Below, piece by piece: positions 16,928 through 26,462 of a stretch of DNA of 64,000 nucleotides; positions within the stretch are counted from its first letter, which is position 1; every line of letters starts with the position of its first letter. The stretch lies in contig NZ_JOEY01000027.1 of NCBI RefSeq assembly GCF_000718165.1, forward strand, positions 1-64,000, given 5' to 3'. Both the position numbers and the translations under genes were made by a program. Source of the DNA: Streptomyces fulvoviolaceus. Lineage in GTDB: Bacteria; Actinomycetota; Actinomycetes; Streptomycetales; Streptomycetaceae. The notes beneath the pieces were generated by a model. That model ran no database searches and was not told where the DNA came from. It saw only the letters and a program-made list of their open reading frames with translations.

Positions 16928-18214
16928 ATGTCAGTCGTGCGTGACCTGCGCGTCCTGCTCCGCTTCGGAAACTTCCGACGTCTGCTCGCCGTGCGTCTGC
17001 TCTCCCAGGCCGCCGACGGCGTCTTCCAGGTCGCACTCGCCGCCTACGTCGTCTTCTCGCCGGAGAAGCAGACCTCGGCCACCGCGATCGCCTCCGCGAT
17101 GGCGATCCTCCTGCTCCCGTACTCCCTCGTGGGCCCCTTCGCCGGCGTCTTTCTGGACCGCTGGCGCCGCCGCCAGGTCTTCCTCTATGGCAACCTCGTG
17201 CGGGCCCTGATGGCGACGGCGACGGCCGTCCTGATGATCAGCCACATCCCGGACTGGCTCTTCTACGTCTCCGCGCTGTGCGTCACCGCCGTCAATCGCT
17301 TCGTGCTGTCCGGCCTGTCCGCCGCACTGCCCCGCGTCGTCGACACAGAGCGTCTGGTGATCGCCAACTCCCTCTCCCCGACCGCCGGAACGCTCGCGGC
17401 GACCGCGGGGGGCGGCCTCGCCTTCGTCGTACGGCTGGTGGTCGCGGACTCCGACGCGGCCGTGGTGCTCCTGGGAGCCGCGCTGTACCTGTGCAGTGCG
17501 CTCGCGTCCCTGCGCATGCCACCGGAACTGCTCGGCCCCGACCGCGAGTTGGTACAGCCACGGCTCACGGCAGCACTCACCGGCACGGCCCGCGACCTGA
17601 CGGCAGGCGTACGGCATCTCGCCGCGCCGACCCGCAGGGAGGCGGCCTGGGCGCTCGGCGCGATGTCGCTGATGAGGTTCTGCTACGGCGCCCTGCTGGT
17701 CATGGTGCTGATGCTCTGCCGCTACGCGCTGACGTCCGACCCTGATGACGGACTCGCCCTGCTGGGGCTGGCGTTGGGCATCTCAGGCGCCGGCTTCTTC
17801 GCCGCGGCGGTCCTCACGCCCTGGGCCGCGGGGCGGCTCGGGCCCGGCCGCTGGATCGTCGTGTGCGCCGCGGCCGCCGCAGTGCTGGTGCCCGCCCTCG
17901 GCCTCCCCTTCGCCACCGCCCCCATGCTCGTCGCGGCGTTCGTCCTGGGACTGATCACCCAGGGCGCAAAGATCGCCACGGACACCATCGTGCAGTCCTC
18001 GGTCGACGACGGCTTCCGGGGCCGGATCTTCTCCGTCTACGACGTGCTCTTCAACGTCGCCTTTGTGGGCGCCGCAGCCGTCGCCGCCCTGATGCTGCCT
18101 CCGGACGGACGCTCGGTACCGCTGGTGGTCACTGTCGCCGTCATCTACGGAGCAGTCGGGGCGTTGTTTCACGTGAAACAACGCCCCTCAGCACACCCGA
18201 GCCAGCCCCGGTAG
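16928..18214 (+). CDS. MFS transporter
   Basis: A 428-residue major facilitator with about twelve hydrophobic segments. The N-terminal FRRLLAVRLLSQAADGVFQVALA and the loop-2/3 motif GPFAGVFLDRWRRRQV are typical of drug-exporter-like MFS proteins. ATG 16928 follows GAGG; a GTG five codons upstream is an alternative. The last 17 residues are encoded across a parS site and its palindrome (18158-18187), so the C-terminus reads LFHVKQRPS and is probably not a conserved part of the protein. Substrate unknown. It converges on the CCA-adding enzyme gene. Confidence 0.9.
   Translation: MSVVRDLRVLLRFGNFRRLLAVRLLSQAADGVFQVALAAYVVFSPEKQTSATAIASAMAILLLPYSLVGPFAGVFLDRWRRRQVFLYGNLVRALMATATAVLMISHIPDWLFYVSALCVTAVNRFVLSGLSAALPRVVDTERLVIANSLSPTAGTLAATAGGGLAFVVRLVVADSDAAVVLLGAALYLCSALASLRMPPELLGPDRELVQPRLTAALTGTARDLTAGVRHLAAPTRREAAWALGAMSLMRFCYGALLVMVLMLCRYALTSDPDDGLALLGLALGISGAGFFAAAVLTPWAAGRLGPGRWIVVCAAAAAVLVPALGLPFATAPMLVAAFVLGLITQGAKIATDTIVQSSVDDGFRGRIFSVYDVLFNVAFVGAAAVAALMLPPDGRSVPLVVTVAVIYGAVGALFHVKQRPSAHPSQPR
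18158..18187. terminator. 30-bp perfect palindrome containing parS, inside the MFS 3-prime end
   Basis: Bases 18158-18172 are the exact reverse complement of 18173-18187, with the parS core in the middle. It overlaps the last codons of the MFS gene. As RNA it would form a very stable hairpin just before the stop codon. The palindrome is seen; any terminator role is inferred. Confidence 0.45.
18166..18179. other. parS: parS site 5 (exact)
   Basis: Exact GTTTCACGTGAAAC within the last codons of the MFS gene, inside a 30-bp palindrome. Confidence 0.95.
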
Positions 18215-18216
18215 GG

Positions 18217-18254
18217 AACGGGGGTCATGTTTCACGTGAAACATGACCCCCGTT
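18217..18254. terminator. 38-bp perfect palindrome containing parS between convergent genes
   Basis: Bases 18217-18235 are the exact reverse complement of 18236-18254. The arms carry a GGGGG/CCCCC block and end in AA/TT, so it looks like a bidirectional terminator built around the parS core. It lies between the MFS stop (18214) and the stop of the CCA-adding enzyme gene (18263). Confidence 0.7.
18229..18242. other. parS: parS site 6 (exact)
   Basis: Exact GTTTCACGTGAAAC, 63 bp (start to start) from site 5 and centred in a 38-bp palindrome. Confidence 0.95.
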
Positions 18255-18262
18255 TCACGGCC

Positions 18263-19705
18263 TCAGCTCTGCTCGGCCCACCACTCTTTGAGCGCGGCCA
18301 CCGCCTCGTCGTGCTGCATCGGCCCGTTCTCGAGTCGGAGTTCCAGCATGTGCTGGTAGGCCTTACCGATCACCGGGCCAGGTCCGACGCCCAGGATCTC
18401 CATGATCTGGTTGCCATCGAGGTCGGGCCTGATCGAGTCCAACTCCTCCTGCTCCTGAAGCTGGGCGATCCGCTCCTCCAGACCGTCGTACGCCCGTGAG
18501 AGCGCGGCCGCCTTGCGCTTGTTCCGAGTCGTGCAGTCCGAGCGCGTCAGCTTGTGGAGGCGGTCGAGCAGCGGTCCGGAGTCCCTGACGTAGCGGCGGA
18601 CCGCCGAGTCGGTCCACTCCCCGGTGCCGTACCCGTGGAAGCGCAGGTGGAGTTCGACGAGGCGCGAGACGTCCTTCACCAGTTCGTTGGAGTACTTGAG
18701 CGCCGTCATCCGCTTCTTCGTCATCTTCGCCCCGACCACTTCGTGGTGGTGGAAGGAGACCCCGCCGTCCTTCTCGAAGCGGCGGGTGCGCGGCTTGCCG
18801 ATGTCGTGCAGCAACGCGGCCAGGCGGAGGACCAGATCGGGTCCGCTGTCCTCCAGGGCGATCGCCTGCTCCAGGACGATCAGCGTGTGCTCGTAGACAT
18901 CCTTGTGCCGGTGATGCTCGTCGCTCTCCAGGCGCAGGGCCGGCAGCTCGGGCAGTACGTGGTCGGCGAGCCCGGTGTCGACCAGCAGCGCCAGCCCCTT
19001 GCGTGGGTGGGCGGACAGGATCAGCTTGTTCAGCTCGTCCCGCACCCGCTCGGCCGAGACGATCTCGATGCGTCCGGACATCTCCTTCATCGCGGTGACC
19101 ACCTCGGGGGCCACCTCGAAGTCGAGCTGCGCCGCGAAGCGAGCGGCGCGCATCATCCGCAGCGGATCGTCCGAGAAGGAGTCCTCGGGAGTGCCCGGGG
19201 TACGCAGCACGCGCGCCGCGAGGTCGTCGCGGCCACCGTGCGGGTCGATGAACCTCTTCTCCGGGAGCGCGACGGCCATCGCGTTCACGGTGAAGTCGCG
19301 CCGGACGAGGTCCTCCTCGATCGAGTCGCCGTACGAAACCTCGGGCTTGCGCGAGGTGCGGTCGTACGCCTCTGACCGGTAGGTGGTCACCTCGATCAGG
19401 TAGCCGTCCTTCTGTGCCCCGACCGTGCCGAAGGCGATCCCGACCTCCCATACGGCGTCCGCCCACGGCCGCACGATCTTGAGTACGTCCTGGGGCCGCG
19501 CGTCGGTCGTGAAGTCCAGGTCATTGCCGAGCCGGCCGAGCAACGCGTCCCGGACCGAGCCGCCGACGAGCGCGAGTGAGAACCCGGCCTCCTGGAAGCG
19601 GCGGGCGAGGTCGTCGGCGACCGGAGCGACCCGCAGGAGGTCACTCACCGCGGGGTTCTGCACCTGGCTCGGGGCACTGAGGTTGTCTTCGTTGGCGTTC
19701 GGCAC
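18263..19705 (-). CDS. cca: CCA-adding tRNA nucleotidyltransferase (class II)
   Basis: A 480-residue enzyme that builds or repairs the 3-prime CCA of tRNA. Marks: LVGGSVRDALLGRLGNDLDFTTDARP (metal and nucleotide site, near residue 45), VRRDFTVNAMAV, the DDPLRMMRAARFAAQL helix, and an HD domain with LLHDIGKPRTR near 275. Sequence alone does not separate CCA-adding from poly(A)-adding members; the Streptomyces protein in this position was named pcnA earlier but is, as I recall, the CCA enzyme. GTG 19705 lacks a ribosome site but has TACCCT eight bases upstream, suggesting a leaderless transcript. This matters because tRNA-Ala in this window lacks an encoded CCA. Confidence 0.9.
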   Translation of the reverse strand: MPNANEDNLSAPSQVQNPAVSDLLRVAPVADDLARRFQEAGFSLALVGGSVRDALLGRLGNDLDFTTDARPQDVLKIVRPWADAVWEVGIAFGTVGAQKDGYLIEVTTYRSEAYDRTSRKPEVSYGDSIEEDLVRRDFTVNAMAVALPEKRFIDPHGGRDDLAARVLRTPGTPEDSFSDDPLRMMRAARFAAQLDFEVAPEVVTAMKEMSGRIEIVSAERVRDELNKLILSAHPRKGLALLVDTGLADHVLPELPALRLESDEHHRHKDVYEHTLIVLEQAIALEDSGPDLVLRLAALLHDIGKPRTRRFEKDGGVSFHHHEVVGAKMTKKRMTALKYSNELVKDVSRLVELHLRFHGYGTGEWTDSAVRRYVRDSGPLLDRLHKLTRSDCTTRNKRKAAALSRAYDGLEERIAQLQEQEELDSIRPDLDGNQIMEILGVGPGPVIGKAYQHMLELRLENGPMQHDEAVAALKEWWAEQS

Positions 19706-19961
19706 AACAGAAGAGGGTACGTGGCCCGCACGACCACGGTCGCCTCCATTAAACGTGCACAGACTCTCCATCCCCCTCTTCAGGGCGCCTACCCCGGAGA
19801 CCTCGAAGACGGTCCTCTTTATACGTGCACATTCGGGACAGCACGGCCGTGTCCCCCGATCTTGTGGAGCAGACCGCGGCACTTCCCCTCAGCGCGCATC
19901 GTTACCATGCGTGGACGCACATTCCGACGACCACTGACGATGACGAGGGACGGGCGAGCGC

Positions 19962-22313
19962 GTGGCCGAGGCGGCAGACTTCCAGGGGATGAGTCCCTCA
20001 CCTGCCCGCCGCTGGCTGCGGCGCACCGGGGCACTGCTCGCCGGGGCGCCCCTGCTGGCCGGCCTGTTCCAGCTGCCCGCCGCCACGCCCGCCCAGGCCG
20101 CGGAGTCGGGCAGCGTGTCCGTCGCCGTCGACACACTCAGCCCCAGCGTCCCCACGGACGGCGACACGCTCACCGTGTCCGGCACGGTGACCAACAACGG
20201 CAAGCAGGCCGTCACGGACGCCCACGTGGGGCTGCGGGTGGGGTCCGAGCTGACCACCCGCTCGTCCATCGACACCACCGCCAAGAGCAGTACCGACGTG
20301 CAGGCCTCCACCGCGCCGGAGATCGGCGGCAAGTACGTCGAGAAGTTCTCGAAGCTGACCCCGGGCGTCGCCCAGTCCTTCTCCATCTCGGTGCCGGTCG
20401 ACGAACTGGACCTCGGCGACAACGGGGTCTACCAGTTCGCAGTCTCCCTTTCCGGCCAGACGTCCGCGCAGCCGTGGGAGCAGATGCTCGGCATCCAGCG
20501 GACGTTCCTGCCGTGGCAGTCCGACGAGGCGGACACCACGACGAAGACGACCTATCTGTGGCCGCTCATCTCCACTGTCCACATGACGGTGGAGACGGGT
20601 TCGAACGAGCAGCAGACGCCGGTCTTCCTCAACGACGACCTGGCCGAGGAGATCGCGCCGGGCGGCCGCCTGGACCAGATGCTGTCGCTCGGTGAGGACC
20701 TCGACGTCACCTGGGTCATCGACCCCGACCTGCTGGCGTCCGTCGACGCGATGACGAAGAGCTACCGGGTACAGGGCGAGGGCGACGCCACCACGGCGGG
20801 CACCCACCAGGAGGTCGCCAAGGACTGGCTCGCCCGGTTGCAGAAGGCAGTGGCGGACAAGGAGGTCGTCGCCCTTCCCTTCGCCGATCCGGATCTCGCC
20901 TCCCTCGCCCACAACGGCACGAGCGTCACCGGCTCACTCAGCCACCTCGACGAGGCCACCGACGTCGCCACCACCACGGTGAAGACCGTGCTCCACGTGA
21001 CCCCGAGCACCGACTTCGCCTGGCCCGTGAACGGCGCCGTGGACCCGTCGATCGTCAAGGTCGCCACCTCCGCCGGTGCCGACAAGGTGATCGCACGCAG
21101 CGACAGCCTGCAGGAGACGGGCGGCCTGTCGTACACGCCCTCCGCGGCCCGTCCCATCGGCGGCGGCACCACGGCGGTGGTGGCCGACGCCCGGATGTCG
21201 ACGGCGTTCCAGGGCGACCTGACGAAGGCCTCCTCCGCCACGCTCGCCGTGCAGCAGTTCCTCGCCCAGAGCCTCGCCCTCAACCTCCAGACGGACAAGC
21301 AGCGCAGCATCGTCGTCGCCCCGCAGCGCATGCCCACGGCGAGCCAGGCGAAGGCCATGGCCGAGGCACTCACGGCCCTGCAGGGCGGGAACTGGTCCCA
21401 GCCGCAGAAGCTCACGGCGGCCGCCGCCGCCAAGCCCGACTCCGGGGCCACCACCAAGGTGCCGTCGACGTCCGCGTACTCCTCCTCGCTGCGCAAGCAG
21501 GAGTTGCCGAAGTCGGCCTTCGAGCAGATCGCGAGCACGCAGGACAAGCTCGGCAACTTCAAGGTGATCCTCACCGACGAGTCCCGGGTGGTGACCCCCT
21601 TCGGACGGGCCATGAACCGCGAGATGTCCACGTCGTGGCGCGGCCGCTCCACCGAGGCGAGCAGCTTCCGCGACGACGTCGAGGCGTATCTCGACGAGCT
21701 GACCGACCAGGTCAGCCTGATCGACAAGTCCGAGACCAAGCTCTCCGGACGCAGCGCCACGATCCCGGTGACCGTGCAGAACAACCTGGTGCAGGGCGTG
21801 GACCACCTGGTGCTGCGGCTCACCTCACTGAGCCCGAAGCGCCTCGAGATCGGCGGCGCGTCCTACTACGAGCAGCGGGTCGAGGTCTCCGGCGGCCACA
21901 GTCAGACGGTGAAGTTCACCACGACGGCCAACGCCAACGGCAAGGCAACGGTGATCGCCCAGCTGTTCACGGAGGACGGACAGGCGTACGGAGCGCCCGT
22001 CAGGTTCGATGTGAAGGTCACGGAGTTCACGGCCACGGTGATGCTGGTCATCGGCGGCGGTGTCCTCCTCCTGGTGCTCGCCGGCTTCCGGATGTACACG
22101 CAGCGCAAGCGCGCGGCCGCCCGTGAGGCCGAGGAGGGCCCCGACGAGGCGGGCGAGGCCGCGGACGGCCCGGAGAGCTCCGAAGACCGTCTCCCGGAGG
22201 AGTCCGGCTCACCGGCCGGGGCAGACGACCCGGAGCACCCGAGTGACCTGACACCGGACACCCCAGCGGAAAGCGCCGACCCGTCCGGCACGGGTGAGAG
22301 AGTGGACCGTTGA
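19962..22313 (+). CDS. DUF6049-type secreted, membrane-anchored protein
   Basis: A 783-residue envelope protein. A signal peptide (about 17-47: RRWLRRTG, hydrophobic core, then cleavage near AQAAES) leads to a long extracellular region. An N-terminal Ig-like beta domain (GDTLTVSGTVTNNGKQ) and a C-terminal one (SGRSATIPVTVQNNLVQG) flank the middle. A membrane helix at about 692-715 and an acidic cytosolic tail end it. It precedes murJ and the pseudokinase by short gaps in the same operon, the order also found around mviN in mycobacteria, so a role in lipid II export or wall assembly is plausible. GTG 19962 has a GAGGGA site. Function unproven. Confidence 0.85.
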   Translation: MAEAADFQGMSPSPARRWLRRTGALLAGAPLLAGLFQLPAATPAQAAESGSVSVAVDTLSPSVPTDGDTLTVSGTVTNNGKQAVTDAHVGLRVGSELTTRSSIDTTAKSSTDVQASTAPEIGGKYVEKFSKLTPGVAQSFSISVPVDELDLGDNGVYQFAVSLSGQTSAQPWEQMLGIQRTFLPWQSDEADTTTKTTYLWPLISTVHMTVETGSNEQQTPVFLNDDLAEEIAPGGRLDQMLSLGEDLDVTWVIDPDLLASVDAMTKSYRVQGEGDATTAGTHQEVAKDWLARLQKAVADKEVVALPFADPDLASLAHNGTSVTGSLSHLDEATDVATTTVKTVLHVTPSTDFAWPVNGAVDPSIVKVATSAGADKVIARSDSLQETGGLSYTPSAARPIGGGTTAVVADARMSTAFQGDLTKASSATLAVQQFLAQSLALNLQTDKQRSIVVAPQRMPTASQAKAMAEALTALQGGNWSQPQKLTAAAAAKPDSGATTKVPSTSAYSSSLRKQELPKSAFEQIASTQDKLGNFKVILTDESRVVTPFGRAMNREMSTSWRGRSTEASSFRDDVEAYLDELTDQVSLIDKSETKLSGRSATIPVTVQNNLVQGVDHLVLRLTSLSPKRLEIGGASYYEQRVEVSGGHSQTVKFTTTANANGKATVIAQLFTEDGQAYGAPVRFDVKVTEFTATVMLVIGGGVLLLVLAGFRMYTQRKRAAAREAEEGPDEAGEAADGPESSEDRLPEESGSPAGADDPEHPSDLTPDTPAESADPSGTGERVDR

Positions 22314-22357
22314 GGATGTCGTGGCCGGTGGGCCCGGGACGATGAGGTGGGGTAACC

Positions 22358-24625
22358 ATGAACGCGCCGTACGACGGTGACCGCGGCCAGGCCGCGGGCA
22401 GCTCGGGGCACCCCGAGGGCCCGCCGCCCGAGCCCGGCCAGGTGCCGCCGCAGCCCCCCGCGGACATGTACCTCCAGGACGCCTACGACCAGGACCCCTA
22501 CCGGTCCCAGGACCTCTACGCCCAGGACCCGGTCGCCGAGGCGCTCTACGACCGCGCCGCGCACCCCCCGCCGCCCCCGAGCACGCACCAGCCGCAGCAG
22601 CCGCTGTACGCCCAGCCTCCCCAGTCGCCCTACGCCCCCGACCCGCACGTGTGGGCGCAGACCCCGGCGCCCGAGCCGGACGGCCCGACCCAGTACCTGC
22701 CGTACGGCGACAACCCTCGTACGACGCAGTTCGTGGGCGTCGACGACCTGGTGACCCAGGCGAGCGAGGAACGCCACGAACCGGACGCCTTCGCCCACCT
22801 CTTCCGGGACCAGCAGCAGGGCGGCGGCCGACCGCCGTCGGAGCCCCCGTCGGTACCGGGTCCGGCAGCGGCCCCGGGCGAGCAGGCGCCGGCCCCGCAG
22901 TACCAGGCTCCGGCAGCCCCCACGCCCGCGGCCGACCAGACCATGAACCTCGGCGCCGTGCCCGCCGCGGCGCCGGCGCCCCCGGCGAAGCAGGGCGGGC
23001 GGGCCGCAGGCCTGCTGAAGTCGAGTGCCGTGATGGCGGCCGGCACGATGGTCTCCCGCCTCACCGGCTTCATCCGCTCCGCGCTGATCGTCTCGGCGCT
23101 GGGCACCGCCGTCCTGGGTGACGCCTTCCAGGTGGCGTACCAGCTGCCGACCATGATCTACATCCTCACCGTCGGCGGCGGCCTCAACTCCGTCTTCGTA
23201 CCGCAGCTCGTGCGCGCCATGAAGGACGACGACGACGGCGGTGAGGCGTTCGCGAACCGGCTGCTGACGCTCGTCATGGTGGCCCTCGCCGCGCTCACCG
23301 CGCTCACGATGTTCGCGGCGCCGCTGATGGTGCGTGCACTGTCGAACTCCGTCGCGACCGACCCTGCGGCGAACGACGTCGCCGTCACCTTCACGCGTTA
23401 CTTCCTGCCCTCCATCTTCTTCATGGGCATCCATGTGGTGATGGGGCAGATCCTCAACGCCCGCGGCAAGTTCGGCGCGATGATGTGGACGCCGGTCCTC
23501 AACAACATCGTCATCATCGTGACGCTGGGGATGTTCCTCTGGGTGTACGGCACCGCGGAGCACTCCGGCATGGGCGTCACGAATATCCCGCCGGAAGGCC
23601 AGCGGCTGCTCGGCGTCGGCATCCTCCTCGGCCTCGTGGTGCAGGCCCTCGCGATGATCCCGTATCTGCGCGAGACCGGGTTCAGGATGCGACTGCGCTT
23701 CGACTGGAAGGGCCACGGCCTGGGCAAGGCCGCGATGCTCGCGAAGTGGACCATCCTGTTCGTCCTCGCCAACCAGGTGGGCGCCCTCGTCGTCACCCAG
23801 CTGGCCACCGCGGCGGTCGCCGACACGAAGATCCCCGGCACCGGCTTCAGCGCCTACGCCAACGCACAGCTCATCTGGGGTCTGCCGCAGGCCATCATCA
23901 CCGTCTCCCTCATGGCCGCCCTGCTGCCGCGCATCTCGCGCTCGGCCGCGGAGGACGACGGCGGTGCGGTGCGCGACGACATCTCGCAGGGGCTGCGCAC
24001 GACAGCGGTCGCGATCGTGCCCCTCGCCTTCGGCTTCGTCTCACTCGGCATCCCGATGTGCACGCTGATCTTCGGCTCCTCCGGCACCAGCGCCGCCACG
24101 AACATGGGGTACATGCTGATGGCCTTCGGCCTCGGTCTGATCCCGTACTCGGTGCAGTACGTCGTCCTGCGCGCCTTCTACGCCTACGAGGACACCCGAA
24201 CCCCCTTCTACAACACGGTCATCGTGGCGGCCGTCAACGCCGCCGCATCCGCCGTCTGCTACGCCGTGCTTCCGCCCCGCTGGGCCGTGGTCGGCATGGC
24301 CGCCTCCTACGGCCTGGCGTACGCGATCGGTGTCGGCATCGCCTGGCGCCGGCTGCGCAAGCGGCTGGGCGGGGACCTCGACGGCAACCGCGTGCTGCGG
24401 ACGTACGCCAGACTCTGCATCGCCTCGGTACCGGCGGCGCTGCTCAGCGGCGCGGCCTGCTACGGCATCGGCCACTCGCTCGGCCAGGGCGTCCTCGGCT
24501 CCTTCGCCGCGATCATCGCCGGCGGTGCGATCCTGCTCGGGATCTTCTTCGTCGCCGCCCGCCGTATGCGGATCGAGGAGCTGAACTCGCTGGTCGGTAT
24601 GGTGCGCGGACGGCTGGGGCGCTGA
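22358..24625 (+). CDS. murJ: Lipid II flippase MurJ (MviN)
   Basis: A 755-residue MOP-superfamily membrane protein that flips lipid II to the outer face for polymerisation. The first 215 residues are a Pro/Gln/Tyr-rich cytosolic tail; the 14-helix core begins at about 218 (SSAVMAAGTMVSRLTGFIRS) and includes YQLPTMIYILTVGGGLNSVF and ILNARGKFGAMMWTP. ATG 22358 follows GAGGTGGGG. The mycobacterial MviN pseudokinase domain is not fused here; it is the next gene. It lies in the DUF6049-murJ-pseudokinase-sigM operon. Confidence 0.96.
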   Translation: MNAPYDGDRGQAAGSSGHPEGPPPEPGQVPPQPPADMYLQDAYDQDPYRSQDLYAQDPVAEALYDRAAHPPPPPSTHQPQQPLYAQPPQSPYAPDPHVWAQTPAPEPDGPTQYLPYGDNPRTTQFVGVDDLVTQASEERHEPDAFAHLFRDQQQGGGRPPSEPPSVPGPAAAPGEQAPAPQYQAPAAPTPAADQTMNLGAVPAAAPAPPAKQGGRAAGLLKSSAVMAAGTMVSRLTGFIRSALIVSALGTAVLGDAFQVAYQLPTMIYILTVGGGLNSVFVPQLVRAMKDDDDGGEAFANRLLTLVMVALAALTALTMFAAPLMVRALSNSVATDPAANDVAVTFTRYFLPSIFFMGIHVVMGQILNARGKFGAMMWTPVLNNIVIIVTLGMFLWVYGTAEHSGMGVTNIPPEGQRLLGVGILLGLVVQALAMIPYLRETGFRMRLRFDWKGHGLGKAAMLAKWTILFVLANQVGALVVTQLATAAVADTKIPGTGFSAYANAQLIWGLPQAIITVSLMAALLPRISRSAAEDDGGAVRDDISQGLRTTAVAIVPLAFGFVSLGIPMCTLIFGSSGTSAATNMGYMLMAFGLGLIPYSVQYVVLRAFYAYEDTRTPFYNTVIVAAVNAAASAVCYAVLPPRWAVVGMAASYGLAYAIGVGIAWRRLRKRLGGDLDGNRVLRTYARLCIASVPAALLSGAACYGIGHSLGQGVLGSFAAIIAGGAILLGIFFVAARRMRIEELNSLVGMVRGRLGR

Positions 24626-24743
24626 GTCGGGGGTACGCGCACAACCATCGTCCGCCACCGTGTGTCGTGCATAGCGGCGGACTGTGGGCACAATTGGATT
24701 CTGCGTCGCACGGCGCGCAACGGATGGGGAGGCAGGAACGACG

Positions 24744-26441
24744 GTGGCGGAACGGAGCACGGCTGCCGTCGACGTGGCAGACAACAGCGGTGACGAGCCG
24801 CTGACCGCCAAGGCGGACCAGTCCACGGCCGACGGGGTGGCCAAGAACCGGGAGCGGGACACGGAAGACGTCGAGGCACAGGGGAGTGGTGGGACCGAGA
24901 GTCCCGGAAAAGCCTCACCGCCGGAATTGCACAGCGGCCACAAGCTCGCCAGACGCTACCGGCTCGAGGAGTGCGTCACCCGTCTGGACGGGTTCAGCAG
25001 TTGGCGTGCGGTGGACGAGAAACTGCGTCGCGCCGTCGGCGTCCACATCCTGCCCGCGGACCATGCGCGGTCGCGTTCGGTCCTGGCGGCCGCCCGCTCG
25101 TCCGCGCTGCTCGGCGATCCTCGCTTCGTCCAGGTCCTGGACGCCGTCGAGGAGAACGACCTCGTCTACGTCGTCCACGAGTGGCTGCCCGACGCCACCG
25201 AACTGACGGCGCTCCTCGCGCCCGGTCCGCTGGAGGTGTACGACGCCTACCAGATGGTCAGTCAGGTGGCCTCCGCCATGGCCGCCGCCCACCGCGAGGG
25301 CCTCGCGCATCTGCGCCTGAATCCGAATGCCGTCCTGCGTACCTCGTCGGGCCAGTGGCGCATCCGCGGGCTCGCAGTGAACGCCGCGCTGCGCGGCGCC
25401 AGTTCCGACACTCCGCAGCGCACGGACACCGAAGCGGTCGGTGCCCTGCTGTACGCCGCGCTCACCCAGCGCTGGCCGTACGAGAGCGACGCCTACGGCC
25501 TGTCCGGCCTGCCCAAGGGCGTCGGCCTCATCGCCCCGGACCAGGTGCGTGCCGGCGTCCACCGCGGGCTGTCCGAGCTGTCCATGCGGGCGCTCGCCAA
25601 CGACGGTGCGACCGCCTCCCGCCACGAGTCCCCGTGCACCACGCCCGAGGAACTGGTGAAGGCGATCGGCGAGATGCCCCGCATCCGCCCGCCCGAGCCG
25701 GCGTTCACCGCCCCGCCGGACTACCAGCGCACGACGTACCAGCAGGGCAGCTACGGCCGTCCGGCACCGCGTCCTGGCGTCACCCAGCCGGTGCCGACCC
25801 CGCCTCCGCCGCTGCAGAGCCGCACCGGCAGGGCGCTGAAGTGGGCCGTCTCGGCCCTCCTCATCGCCGCGCTGGGCCTGGGCAGTTGGCAGCTGGCGGA
25901 CGCGCTGATGGACAGGAGCGGCAAGTCCGACGACACGAACCAGACGCAGACCGACGACGGGGACGACAAGAGCCCGACGAAGGCAGCCAGCGAACCCATC
26001 TCCATCGAAGGCGCCCGTGACTTCGACCCGTTCGGCACCGACGGCTCCGAGAATCCGGATGAAATAGACAAGATCTACGACTCCGCTTCAGGCACCTACT
26101 GGCAGACGAGCTTCTACACGAGCGCCGACTTCGGTCGGTTGAAGTCGGGTGTCGGTGTCATCGTCGATCTCGGCAAGGTCCAGCAGATCGGAAAGGTGAC
26201 CGTCTCCTTCGTGGGTGACACGTCCGTCGAGCTCCGCGCCGCTTCCGGTGACACAGGGACCGAACCGACGTCCTTCGACAGCTACACAAAGGTGGCCGAA
26301 GGCTCCGGCACGAGCGTGACACTCAAGCCCGGTGAGTCCCTCAAGTCCCGCTATCTTCTGGTCTGGCTGACCCAGCTGCCGAAGCAGACCGACGACGGGC
26401 ACTTCCGTGGCAGGGTCGTGGACGTCAAGGTGACCAGCTAA
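24744..26441 (+). CDS. Membrane pseudokinase with extracellular discoidin-like domain
   Basis: A 565-residue protein: an acidic N-terminus, a Ser/Thr-kinase-like domain (about 70-310), a Pro-rich linker, one membrane helix (about 363-388) and an external beta domain (about 420-565). Catalytic residues are missing: the VAIK lysine position reads VGVHIL, the HRD loop reads HLRLNPN, and DFG is replaced by IRGLA. It is therefore a pseudokinase, matching the C-terminal half of mycobacterial MviN that recruits an FHA protein when phosphorylated. GTG 24744 follows GGGGAGG; an upstream in-frame start has less support. It probably regulates MurJ, its upstream neighbour; this is inferred. Confidence 0.88.
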   Translation: MAERSTAAVDVADNSGDEPLTAKADQSTADGVAKNRERDTEDVEAQGSGGTESPGKASPPELHSGHKLARRYRLEECVTRLDGFSSWRAVDEKLRRAVGVHILPADHARSRSVLAAARSSALLGDPRFVQVLDAVEENDLVYVVHEWLPDATELTALLAPGPLEVYDAYQMVSQVASAMAAAHREGLAHLRLNPNAVLRTSSGQWRIRGLAVNAALRGASSDTPQRTDTEAVGALLYAALTQRWPYESDAYGLSGLPKGVGLIAPDQVRAGVHRGLSELSMRALANDGATASRHESPCTTPEELVKAIGEMPRIRPPEPAFTAPPDYQRTTYQQGSYGRPAPRPGVTQPVPTPPPPLQSRTGRALKWAVSALLIAALGLGSWQLADALMDRSGKSDDTNQTQTDDGDDKSPTKAASEPISIEGARDFDPFGTDGSENPDEIDKIYDSASGTYWQTSFYTSADFGRLKSGVGVIVDLGKVQQIGKVTVSFVGDTSVELRAASGDTGTEPTSFDSYTKVAEGSGTSVTLKPGESLKSRYLLVWLTQLPKQTDDGHFRGRVVDVKVTS

Positions 26442-26462
26442 CCGCGAAGGGGAGGGGGTCCG

